Assembly (NCBI GenBank): GCA_037176725.1
Contig: JAZBRS010000075.1
Coordinates: forward strand, 70,496,001 to 70,560,000
Direction: 5' to 3'
Source: Posidonia oceanica
Taxonomy: Eukaryota; Streptophyta; Magnoliopsida; Alismatales; Posidoniaceae
DNA length: 64,000 bases
Positions 37,409 through 48,347 of this stretch are shown here, piece by piece. The position numbers and the translations under genes are program-made. Positions within the stretch are counted from its first letter, which is position 1. Each line of letters opens with the position of its first letter. Under the pieces are notes generated by a model. It searched no databases, was not told where the DNA came from, and saw only the letters and a list, made by a program, of their open reading frames with translations.

Positions 37409-37931
37409 TCTACCTCACTCCTACCTTCCCCGACGCAGCCTCCTCCTCCTTTTATCGACCCCTACTGCTGACATATCGCCGGGAAACACGGGCGCCAACT
37501 TGCAAGACATGGTTGCATGCAGGGCAGGGCGAGGCGTGCGCAAAAACATGCGTACCACTATACTCACTCTTGGCGTTATCTCTCATCTCAGGTCCTACAC
37601 ATTAACGGGCCACCAAAACGCCAAAATACCACACAGTACAGAGAGTCAGGAAAACCACAAGCACAATAAGAGGAAACAAACACAAATCTATTATGATTAC
37701 TTAAAGAATATAGTTATAATTATAAGCAATTAAACTCCAACACATACACATAGGAATTATTTCTCCAAATCCAATCTAACAGAAATCTGAATTCTGAACT
37801 AACGGGCCACGTCGGTAATCTACGCTACCAATATTCATCAGTAATTTGCACCAATAATTTGTATCAGAAATTCTCGCTAAATACTTATGCCAGATTTATC
37901 CACTAATTCTAGAAAAAACTCGGATATTACA
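35898..37931. mobile_element. Solo LTR-D (TGTAACGCTCCC...CGGATATTACA)
   Basis: A 2,034-bp insertion in LTR-F with TGTAA...TTACA ends and a perfect TSD, GTAGT, at 35893-35897 and 37932-37936. It includes a long (CT)n tract near 37364-37410. No coding domain. Sense strand is unresolved; a GATAAAAGG on the minus strand near 37457 is a weak TATA candidate. Confidence 0.85.
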
Positions 37932-38188
37932 GTAGTGATGGCACATCATGCCTACGTGTTCCACTAGCGCATTGAGGTTCAGTTTCTTGTCGTTCTGCAG
38001 AGTTAGGTTATACCATGTTTCACTTTGGTTTTATTTTCTTAGTGGGCATGTATTAGGTGACTTTTTAGTGGTCACTCCCGTATACTTTGTTAGTATCATT
38101 ATTTTAGTTTATGAATTTGGATTTAGTATACACACACACTTATTAAGTGATTTGTTAGGTATGTGACAACTAAGGTCATTACATGATA

Positions 38189-41100
38189 ACCCAAGTGGTG
38201 TTTCTCTTAATTTGTGAAATCATTAGGATAAAATTCCTCTCTTAACCTACAAACATCCTTAACTTAGAATTATTTGTAATTAGTATCAGAATCCAAAGCA
38301 CCACATAGAATAAGGAGCATGTAATTTTATATTAGGTAGACACCTTTTATTCTTTGATTAATACCCACTACTAATAGGTTATTTTTGTAAGGAGGGGACA
38401 ACTACCTCAACATGAATCAAACAACGGCTACATGCACATAGTCTCTGTTTGCTATTTTTGTAACGACCCGACCTGGATCGTTACCATTTTTCCCAGATAC
38501 ATGGGATACTATCTCCACTTTTAATATTTGAGTTTGGAAGCAAGGAAGCCGGCTTTCTAACTTTTTGCATGTTTTCTAGTTGTTTAGAGGAAATAGGAAA
38601 CTGGACCTAGAGGGGAAAAAGGTCTATGTTGTATTGTTGTTTGACCTGGTGGGCTTGTTTGTGCACAAGATTTGACAGGAAATGGAATTTTAGAGTCAAC
38701 AGAAATTGACAAGAATTTGAAAGCAATGGAAACTGATTTCCTGTTGACCAAGTTTTCTGTTGTTTGTGCCTGTTCAAGAAAGCAAAGGAAACTGAAATAT
38801 GAGCGTTTGTGCTTATCTACAAATTTTTCTTATTCAAACTCTATAAAAGTGTTTTTAACCAAAACAATAATATTCCATGTGTTTATTCCATGTGAGAAAC
38901 TATCTCATGTTTATTTTATTCTGTCAATTCAAAACAACAATAATAATAATAAAATTATGCTGATATGTAGTATCAGAATAAAATTGCATAACAATAAAAA
39001 AAATTGCAGAACAATAAGTTGTTCCTTCTGGTAAACTATCTCATGTTTACAGACGGGAAATTTAACAAGTTTTAAAAAATTCAACAGAGGTGGAGGAGGA
39101 CGGGTTGCGTTGTGGGTTAGGGTACGTGGGAGAGGAAGATCGCCGTCGGTGGGTTGAGGAGGAGGAGGATGATGGGTGCTGCGTCGGAGGAGGAGACGAC
39201 GGCTGCTGCATCGGAGGTGGAGGATGACGGCGCTGCGTAGGCGGGTTTAGGGCATAGGGGAGAGGAATATTGGCGTCGGTGGATTTAGGGCACAGGGGAG
39301 AGGAATATTGGCGTCGGCAGGTTGAGGAGAAGAACGTGGGAGAGGAAGAGGGGCGAGTGGTGAAATCGTGGGAGAGGGAGAGAGAAACAAATCCGTCGAA
39401 ATCGCAGAGTGAGAGGTAGGAAATGAGGGGTGGGTTTAGTTTTTATACTTTGGAATCTAATGGAACTCACTTTTCATTAGTTTCATTTTCAACCATGTAT
39501 ACAAAACAACATAGAAATTCTAGGGGTCAACAGGAATTTACTTTCTGTTCAAATCAATTCTTTTTGTTTCATGTAGCAGATAAGTGAGTCAAAAATTAGT
39601 AAGCACAGTTTTGTTTGTTTAATGTATTGGACCTTTCTTCTTTTCTTGCTTTGTGAATTTTTTTGTATTGTAATATGTAACAATGAAATCTAAGAACGCA
39701 AACCAAATTGTCAAAAATGTTGGAATCCTCATGATCTTCTTTGTTGTCTAGTAAAGTATTAAGAATAGAAATTCTTACTTGGATACCATTGTAAAATAGT
39801 ATTTTGCTTGTATACTTTCAGATAACATCTAATTATCGATGTGCCATCACAAAATCAAAGGTTATACTCTAATTGCTTCATTGTTACCTTCCTTTACCTA
39901 ACTCAGGTTAAACATCTAATCATAGATGTTAGATTACTAACCTACTTTTTTTTAAAATCTTAACTCGAAAACTAATTCAACTCTCTCTCCCTATCTCTTA
40001 TAGAATATGCCAAACTCTAATCATCCGTCATCATTACCACAAAAAGAAGTTTGTGTGGGTATATAAGCAAGATTATTATAATCATTCAACATGCAAATAA
40101 CAGAGTAAGCTAATGTTCTATCGTGGTTGTTAACTAGGCTATTGGAAACAAGAGTTTGATTTTGTAAGATTAGATTGATCAACACGTGTTCTTTGAGGAT
40201 ATACCGACCAATAAGATATTTTAGGAGAACATCCAAACAAAAATTCCATGACTATGTCCATTACTTGCATGTTTCTCCACAGGCCTTATCCTCAGGGGTA
40301 CATAGTGGAGATGCTGACAAGTGATGAGACTTTTGGTAGTGTTGGTAAACCATGTTTGACGAAATGTATGATGTCAATTGTTGGGGAGAATTTTGTTTTG
40401 AACGGTGAGGTACACGGCGAGTTTCACAGGTGATGAGTCTGTGCAGATAATTAGCTCCATTTTTGTCCCTTTCTAGCATCTCTTCTGAGTATGTTAATTG
40501 TTATCATCAAACGTTTATGTATTCAAGACTCAACCCACAACTCACAACTAATGAGACAAGACAAGTATCTTATTATTATTCTCGCTTTAAAAAATGCTCA
40601 TTAAAAAAAACCATGATAGACTAATTTTTTAAGAACATTGTTCATGAAAATAATTGATTTTTACATCCTGTTTCTGTCCAGGAAATTAAAAGAAAGGAAA
40701 ATATAGAATCAAAAGGAAAATAATGAAAAATGAAACCATGAGATTTTATTTTCTATTTGACTCCAATAAAAGTGTTTGTGTACGTATAGAAAGTAGGAAA
40801 AAATATTTTCACATAAAATTTCACTTTTATGAATGAAAAAGAGAAAGAGACATTTTAAACTTGTATTGGAAATCAAAGGAATTTACTTTCTAATAGAACA
40901 TATACATAAATATCATAATTTTGAACACATTTTTTAGTCGAAGGAAAAATAATTTTTTTCTCCTTTGATTTCGTTTGATTTCTAAGAATACAAACCTCCC
41001 TAAGTATTACGAAATACTAACTTAACTAACATATGCCTGTACTAGTTAAACATTGTGAACACGAAACTTTAAATATCTCTTACCTTTAGGCTTCATCTCT

Positions 41101-41195
41101 ATTATTGATATTTGAATTTAACTAAACTTCACTATCTGCATTGCACTTTTCAGGACGATGTTTGTCTCCTTCCGTACCAAATCAAATCGAACAGT
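38189..41195. other. Intergenic DNA between the nest and the MULE cluster
   Basis: Mostly AT-rich with no convincing gene. A purine-rich block with GGAGGAGGA runs and a roughly 50-bp tandem duplication (GAGAGGAATATTGGCGTCGG twice) spans about 39085-39420. TGTAACGACCC at 38460 resembles an LTR start but no partner end was found. Confidence 0.5.
40283..40430 (+). other. Orphan exon-like segment of unknown origin
   Basis: An open stretch, PYPQGYIVEMLTSDETFG and onward to VGENFVLNGEVHGEFHR, follows a good acceptor (TTTCTCCACAG, ending 40282) and runs to possible donors at 40405, 40410 or 40431. It reads like real protein in composition and is GC-richer than its surroundings, but no partner exon was found and the family is not recognised. 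It may be a relic or a captured gene fragment. Confidence 0.3.
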
Positions 41196-41779
41196 CTGTT
41201 TGGTAAAGCTTCAACTTTCTGGATCTAAGTGTAGAGGCTAATTTTTCAAAATAATATTTTTTTAATTAATATTTACAAAAGTAGGCATCCTCCAAAATTA
41301 TTTTCAAAACTAGGCATCTGACAGAGTTCAGGTGGGCCCCACGTGCCCACCTGGCTTGACAGCTGTTTTTTTTTTTTTTTTGATTGAATTCGGTAGCTAC
41401 ACTGCCGAGTTCTGTTTAAATTGAATTCGGCAGTATAGCTGTCGAATTCAGTTTAAAATAAATTTAGGTAGTTTAAATAGAACTTGGCACTTGAACTGTC
41501 GAATTCTAACAGGGATAAAAACTACGCAGTAACAGGGCCGACTCCACCACCGGCTCAAACGCAAGTTTTGCGCAGCATTTTGCCCCAACCCTCCGGCCCC
41601 ACTCCAGCCCCACTCCGGCGCCCACTCCGACCCCACTTTCGTTCTGTCCTCTAGTAGTTCTCTGATTTCATTATGATTTTTATTTTTGTATTTCCTCTTC
41701 AAATCAGATCTAATTGCTAATGCTGCTGTTTTGCTTCTATAATGCTTCACTCCGGCCTCTTGTAATGCTTTTGTTTCAA

Positions 41780-41970
41780 GTTAATCTGTAATGCTTGTGT
41801 TTTTTTTTAGCTGGTGCTTGTGATTTTTTTAATCTGTATTGCTTGTAATGCTTGTGTTTTTTTTTAGCTTGTGCTTGTGTTTTTTTTAATTTGTAATGCT
41901 TGTGTTTTTTTTTACTGGTGCTTTTTTTTTAAATCTGTAATGCTTGTGTTTTTTTTTAATCTGGTTTATT
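41780..41970 (+). repeat. T-rich tandem repeat inside the MULE-1 5' region
   Basis: Repeats of TAATGCTTGTG followed by 8-10 T and TAGCTGGTGCTTGTG, unit about 30-35 bp. The inverse appears in MULE-2 at about 50545-50775. Confidence 0.85.
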
Positions 41971-42156
41971 ATGTTTTTTTGCATTGTCTATAGTAATTCT
42001 CAGATTTTTATTTTTATTTTTTAAATATATTTTCAGTATGTTAATATATTTTACTCTTACAATGATAATATTTGAACATATCTTTCTTTACTTTGTAGTG
42101 ACAATGTGGCAAATAGTATGGTACAAATATTAGTTCACTGAGATGGAAATGTTGTT

Positions 42157-44839
42157 ATGGATGGAAAAACTCCGGAATATGAGAGTAGTACTTCTAAAGT
42201 AGTCGGTTTACGTCGTAAAAGTAAACTAATAGACTTGAAAAATAAAGTGTTTGAACTTACTGGATTTGATCGACGTTATTATGATATTAAGATATCATGT
42301 AAGTGGCCTTTGCATGGCTCGTCGACTTGTGTTGAAATCACAGATGATGATACGATAGAGGTTATGTTGAGCTTGACTGATAAAGTGCCTACTGTAGAAG
42401 TGTATGTGAAAAAATTAGATTTAGATTATGGAACTGTATCTCAATTACACTATGCACATTTTACCGCAACCTTCACTCGAATGTTGGATTCTGATGTTGA
42501 TCCAAGTTTCGTTCAATGTACTCCGGGATTTGAAACTGTGGCACCAACTGGAGGATCACAATTTCTTCATGGACAATGGTAAATTTACTTTTTTGTTGTA
42601 AATAAAAAGATAATCATATATGTCTTTGAAGTTAATATATGTTAATAATTTCGTAGGGTTCCAAATCAATGGAGTGCGTTCTCTCCATACCATCACAATG
42701 TGCATTCGTCCACATATAAAGTTGGTGGGTCCTCAAGTCATGCCCCTCCTCAACCAAACTTGGACTTGCCATCGTATCATGTGCAAGATAACGCAGAACA
42801 ACATGGTATGCAAAATGATACAAGGGATTTTAGTTTGAATGCTGAATTATCAAGTGATAAAGACCAACCTAGAGAAGAAGGAACCAATATTGTTCACTCT
42901 ATGTCACTAGCGTTGAGCAATGAAGCAGATGATTATGTTGATGAACATTGCATAAACAATGAATACCGTGAACCATTGGAAGAGCTTCCTGACATATTTG
43001 ATAATAATGATTGGATAGAAAATTCAGTTATAGAAGATACAGTTCATCCTGTATTTCTCAATACTGAAGAGGGTTATGTACACGAAAATGTTGATGGTGT
43101 ACCAGCTAATGTAGGTCATGTTTTTTGACCTGACAAAAATTTTCCCACCAAAGAAGACTTAGTACATGCATTGCAAGTATGGCATATGAATCATTTTGTG
43201 CAGTACACAATAGTTGCATCCTCAAAGAGCAAGTATACAGTGAAGTGTATACAAGATGGTTGTCATGGAGATTACATGCATCTGTGCCTAAGGGAAAGAC
43301 TTTCTTCAAAGTCAAGAGTTATACCTCAAACCACACTTGTAGCAATCCAAACTTATTATCTACTCATAGACATTGCAGTTCAACATTTGTTTGCAGGCTA
43401 ATACTTCCATCAGTGAAAATGAGAATAAATGTTACTCCAGTAGAAATTATGGAAATGGTGAAGACTGAAAAAAGGATTGACATTACTTACCAGAAGGCAT
43501 AGCATACAAGAGTGAAAGCATTGAGAATCATATATGGCGGAGAGAAAGAATTGTTTGCTGATCTAAGACGATTCATGAGTGTTTTACAAGCATCTAATTC
43601 AGGAACAGTGGTGGATTTTGCATCTGACTACCAAACACTTGGTGTTGAACGTTTTCGCCCTGTTTTTTGGACTTTCAGCGCTTCAAATGCTAGATTTCCT
43701 AGTTGTAGGCCCGTCATTTCCATAGACGGCACACATTTATATGGAAAATATCAGAGATCACTACTTATTGCTACAAGTTATGATGCAAACAATGGTCTAT
43801 TTCCACTAGCTTTTGCAATTGTGGAGAAGGAAAGAATAAATGCTTGGCTTAGTTTCTAGATCGAATTGTAATTCTTGTAACAAATCGAACAGGATTGTGT
43901 ATCATCAGTGATCGGTTCACGGGTTTGGCTGCAGTTGTGCGAGAACAATTTCCTCCAGAGTTGGGACACGTACATCGTCATTGTCTACGTCATATGAGGG
44001 CAAATTTGGCTAGAGCACATAAAGAACCTAAGTTACTTGAGAAATTTTATGAGTTAGGAGTGGAAGCTAATATGACTAAGTTCTACAAAAAACTTGAGGA
44101 AATCAAGAATTCTTATACTGATGGCTATAGGTGGATGATAGAACAAGAACATCCAAGTTATTGGGCACTTGCATTTGATAATGGAAGGAGATATGGCATT
44201 ATGACAACAAACATGTCAGAAAGTTTCAATAATGTCTTGAGGGGTGCTCGCGGTTTTCCCGTCACTGCGTTAGTTCTTATGACATTTTTGCGTCTAAACA
44301 AGTTTTTTGTAAAAAGACGTAAAGATGGTCTCCAAATGCACACATTTTTTGCACCAAAGGTGGAAGAGATGCTTAAAAATTTTACTGAAAAGGCAAGATA
44401 CCTACGGGTTGAAGCGTATCAAGGTCATGTTTACTAAGTAACATCTGCACATGGTAACAATTATGAGATATACTTGAATGGAGAGGAAACAACATGTAGT
44501 TATGCATATATGCAACTACGAAGAGTACCTTGTTCACATGTTCTTGATGTTTGTTCTCAAAATTATGCAAATATTCATACTGCTTCCTTGGTAGATAAAC
44601 ATTTTGAGAGCTCAGCTTATAGGGAAGCTTATACTTCTGTTTTTCATCCAATCCCTGACAAAAGATATTGGCCAGAGCGAGTGTCTCCTTACATGTTACC
44701 TCCAACAGAAATATGTAAATATGGTAGATCAAAGCCTACAAGAATCAGAAATGAAATGGATGAAAACAGTGGTAGAAGAGTAAGATGTAGTATATGTAAG
44801 GAACTTGGACACAATAGGTCAACCTGTCCAAGTAGATAG
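42157..44839 (+). pseudogene. MULE-1 mudrA-type transposase (decayed)
   Basis: The start segment (residues 1-100) looks like the PB1-type N-terminus of mudrA proteins. A GT-AG intron (42579-42656) is followed by an acidic linker and a FAR1/MuDR DNA-binding region (TVKCIQDGC, then RLHASVPKGKTFF). The MULE DDE core has SIDGTHLYGKY (first Asp) and IISDRFTGLAAVV (second), and NMSESFNNVL beyond it. A SWIM-like finger has CSYAYMQLRRVPCSHVL, where Tyr replaces the usual second Cys. The zinc knuckle CSICKELGHNRSTC is near 44790. Defects: TGA at 43126, frameshifts near 43255 and 43860, and TAA at 44435. It belongs with the PMD gene immediately downstream. Confidence 0.9.
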
Positions 44840-44992
44840 GTAAGTTAAATGATAATGTAAATTTAAATGATTATGTTAACTCATGTAAATATTTTATTTA
44901 AATGATTATGTTAATTGATATGTAAGTTGTTTCAATTTCTCTGGTTTATTTTGTTAAATAGTGCTAACTCATGAAAATTTTGAAATACAGAT

Positions 44993-47270
44993 GGCCTCGC
45001 AGGATTTGCTTTCCGGTCCAGTTGATTCTTCAGTTCTTACACTTCAGGAGAGTCATAGGTCATCATTGTTTGATTCACATATGGTAAGTTATTTTAATGT
45101 AATTCATTTTTCTTATTATCTTACATAAGTATTGTGGCTGAAATTATTTCATGTGTCTAAAATTGTGTCTGAAATTGTCTCATTTTATTTTCCAGATTAG
45201 TCTGTTTTTATAAAGTATTGAACTATCATGTTTTAATTTTACAGGATAATCCAGGATTAATAAAGTGTATAGAACATGGACAATGTGTAAATGGATGAAC
45301 AGTGACACACGAAGGTGTTCGTCAACATCTAATAGATGCAGGTTTTGATACAGTGAGTTGTTTGGGTCGTGTACAGTTGGACCATTCACTACTTACTGCG
45401 CTTGTGGAGAGATGGCGACCTGAGACATATACTTTCCACCTACGCTACAGCGAGATGACTGTCACTATGATAGATCTCGCCGTAGCGTAGGTGGAAAGTA
45501 TGTGTCTCAGGTCGCCATCTCTCCACAACTGTTACTATGATGGATGTCGCCATCATTTCTGGACTTCGAATAGATGGATGGACAGTTTGTACACATTTGT
45601 GCAGAGATTGGAGACAAGAGTGTTTTGATGCTTTTGATGTGATTGCTGATGATCTTGGAAATCAAGGTTATGTCAAGTTGAAATGGTTGAGAGAGACATT
45701 CTTTTATGTGACTGAGGATGCCACTGAGTTCCAAATTGCAGCTACTGCTCGTGTTTGGATTTTATATCACTTAGGCTGTAGTGTTCTTGCTGAAAAGACT
45801 GGAAACAAAGTTCACTTGAAGTATTTGTCATTCATCCAGAACTTCCACACTTGTAGCGAGTATGCGTGGGGGACTGCAGCTTTGGCCCGTTTATATGTTT
45901 CGCTAGATGATGCTGCTCATATTCATTGTAATCAACTTTCTGGATTTTTGACACTTCTACAGGTATAAAGAGTTTAATTAGTTACTATGATTATGTTAAT
46001 TATATTGATGCAATTATTTATAATTTCAACAGATATGGGCATGGGAGCACGTTCATGTTGGAAGGCCTACAAGGTTAATGGCATATGCTCCAGTAGATCC
46101 TTTGGCTCCTTTAGGGTGCAGATGGCTTATGCCACGCACTTGGAAGAGGAATATCAAGTCACATCCGTTTGATTTCTACAGAAATGAGTTCGACATGCAA
46201 CAAGCAGATCAGGTACAAATTGATAAAGTATATTACATTTAATTCATTTGTATTTGTGTTATTGATATTCAATTTGATACTAGATATTTTGTTTATAACA
46301 GGTGATATGGCAGCCATATGACCAAGTGCTCGTGGATTCTTTGTCACACATCTGTAGAAATGGGTTTGACATCTGGCTTGCTCAAACCTGGATTACATGC
46401 TTTGAGTGTGTGGCAAGATACGTTCCAGATAGGGTTATGCGACAGTTCGGTCTCTTGCAGCACATACCCAATAACATGCCGACTGTCCAAATTCGAATAG
46501 CACAAGGAAGACCAGAAATTAATTGGTCCCACGAGCACAGACATTATATCACTGACTGGGAAAATATAAGAAATCATATACAGACTCAGAGGGAGGATCT
46601 GTCAAATGATCCAGAGGAGACCACGAGAACATACATGGTATGGTATTGGAACATTACACGTCAGTGGATGATTAGCAGACCTACACCGTCAGATATTACC
46701 TACCGTCCTCGTGGTCGTGTTGAGAGATGATTTGTAAAATTTAATTTTGTTAATATTTTTTGCACTTAGAGGAAAATTTAATTTTCTTACTTATATGAAT
46801 AATTATTCCAATGTAGGTCCATACTATGTATGATATTCGTCAAGACGTGAAGGATATAACGCAGACTTACAGTCATGATCCAGATATGATGCAAAGATTC
46901 ACGGGCATGCATCAAAAAATATTGTACTGCTTTACTGATTTGCATATCTCCCAACGCTACGATTATACCTTCACACAAACAGGTTTAAGCCAAGGAGGGG
47001 TGTCGAGCAACATCCCATATATTCCACCTGAGGCAGATGTGGAGGCAGAAGCAAAAGAGAAGTATGAAGATGATGAGCTGGAAGGAGAGAGTGATATCAC
47101 GCAGATTTCCCGCCAAGTTAACACACACATCTTCTTTGACGATGAAGATAACTCCAACTCCGACAATGAGGAGGTGGCGTAACTCAAGAAATGGATGTAG
47201 GACCAAGGCAAGGACGTGGACGTGGTCGTGGTCGAGGAAAGGGTCGTGGTGAAAAGAAGAAAAGAAAATA
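44993..47270 (+). pseudogene. MULE-1 plant mobile domain (PMD) gene
   Basis: A MAIN/MAIL-type plant-mobile-domain protein carried by the transposon. Exons read by splice sites: 44993-45083, 45245-45961, 46033-46212, 46302-46733 and 46817-about 47270. Landmarks: LVERWRPETYTFHL, a VAIISGLRIDGWTV motif, WLRETFFYV, LARLYVSLDD, IWQPYDQVLVD and an RGRGRGRGKGRG tail. Defects: TGA near 45297; an inverted duplication (45402-45528) that disrupts the frame; TGA at 46727-46729, where MULE-2 still has CGA; and a stop at 47180 before the basic tail. Host PMD proteins (MAIN, MAIL1) act in meristem genome stability and TE silencing; the role of TE-borne copies is not settled. Confidence 0.82.
45402..45528. 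repeat. Near-perfect hairpin (inverted duplication) within the PMD exon
   Basis: Arms 45402-45456 and 45474-45528 (55 bp each) are complementary with two mismatches around a 17-nt loop. The right arm is an inverted copy of preceding coding sequence (GGCGACCTGAGACATATACT region). It is followed by a second copy of ACTGTYACTATGATRGAT-type sequence, as expected from a template-switch event. Translation is broken here. Confidence 0.92.
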
Positions 47271-48347
47271 GCCACCTGCATTTATTTGATATTTTTATGT
47301 ATTGAATATCTTTGATTTGAATATATATGTTTAAGTTGTTGGTTGAACTAATTTGAATATGTATTGAACATATTTGATTTGAATATATATGTTTGTTACA
47401 ACAGTTAACATTAAATTTTGATCTCAGTTTAAGTTCTGATCTGTTTAAGTTGTATATGTCTGTTTCAGTTTACATATTCAGTTTGAGTTTTGATCTGTTC
47501 TTGGGCTGAGATTGGGATAAACAAGTTTGTACGTGGGAATGAGTATATGTCTGAAATGTGAAATGTTGTTAAACTGGTTTGAGTATATGTCTGAAATGTG
47601 AAATCGTTTTCCCTGTGAAATGTTGTGAAATCGTTTTCCCTGTGAATACTTGTCTGAAAAGTTGTTGTCTGAATACTTATCTGAAATGTTACACTGGTTT
47701 CAACATCTTCAATCTGGTTTTTTTTTCCTTGTTAGAATTCGGCAGTTTAAACGTCGAATTCTGTTTATACTGAAATCGACCGTTAAACTACCGAATTCTA
47801 ATATATATTCTTTACATCTGCCGAATTCTAATTACACTGAATTCGGCCATTAAATTGCTGAATTATATTTACACTGAATTCGGTAGTAATACTATCAAAT
47901 TCAGGTGATGACACTGTGGTAATTAATTTTAAACTGAACTCGGCACTTTAACTGCCGAATTCATTTTAAACAGAACTTGGCACTTTAACTGCCGAATTCA
48001 GTTTAAACAGAACTCGGCAGTGTAGCTACCGAATTCAATCAAAAAAAAAAACTGACGGGCCAGGTAGCCATGTGGGGCCCACCTGAACCATATCAGAGGC
48101 CTAGTTTTGAAAATAGTTTTGGAGGATGCCTACTTTTGTAAATATTAATTAAAAAAATATTGTTTTGAAAAATTAGCCAAGTGTAGAAGCTAACTTCTGG
48201 TTAGAAGCAGTCATAGCCCAGCTTCTGGAAATATAAAGGAATCACTATTCCAAAAGCTACATGCTTCTAAGAAGTTGGTAATGTTTGGTAGAATTGTTGG
48301 ACTATTGTAGCTTCTGGGGAGAAGCTACATGCTTAAAAGTTGTTCAA

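Larger units (their letters stand above)
15751..38183. mobile_element. Outermost LTR of the nest (LTR-F, TGTAACGATC...GGTCATTACA)
   Basis: Ends are TGTAACGATC (15751) and GGTCATTACA (38183), flanked by the 5-bp TSD TGATA at 15746-15750 and 38184-38188. Its own sequence, after removing later insertions, is about 3.3 kb: 15751-16752, 33829-35897 and 37937-38183. No gag or pol is left, so it is best read as a solo LTR or a noncoding LTR element. A TATA-like CTATATATAC near 16003-16013 would make + the sense strand. It carries many TTAGACGC/GTAAGACG-type words and a 55-bp tandem repeat near 34977. It is the oldest layer of the stack. The TGTAA...TTACA ends suggest Gypsy, but that is inference. 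Confidence 0.78.
41236..48178 (+). mobile_element. MULE-1: Mutator-like element with transposase and PMD genes
   Basis: A 6.9-kb element with long terminal inverted repeats beginning GGCTAATTTTTCAAAA and a perfect 9-bp TSD, AAGTGTAGA, at 41227-41235 and 48179-48187. The TIRs contain arrays of GAATTCGGCAG..CTGCCGAATTC inverted pairs. Inside are a mudrA-type transposase gene and a downstream plant-mobile-domain gene on the same strand. Both are damaged by point mutations only, so the structure is complete but probably inactive. Confidence 0.93.

Noticed and set aside
38460..38520. Possible LTR start TGTAACGACCC
   Set aside because: No matching CA end or TSD could be located in the following sequence.
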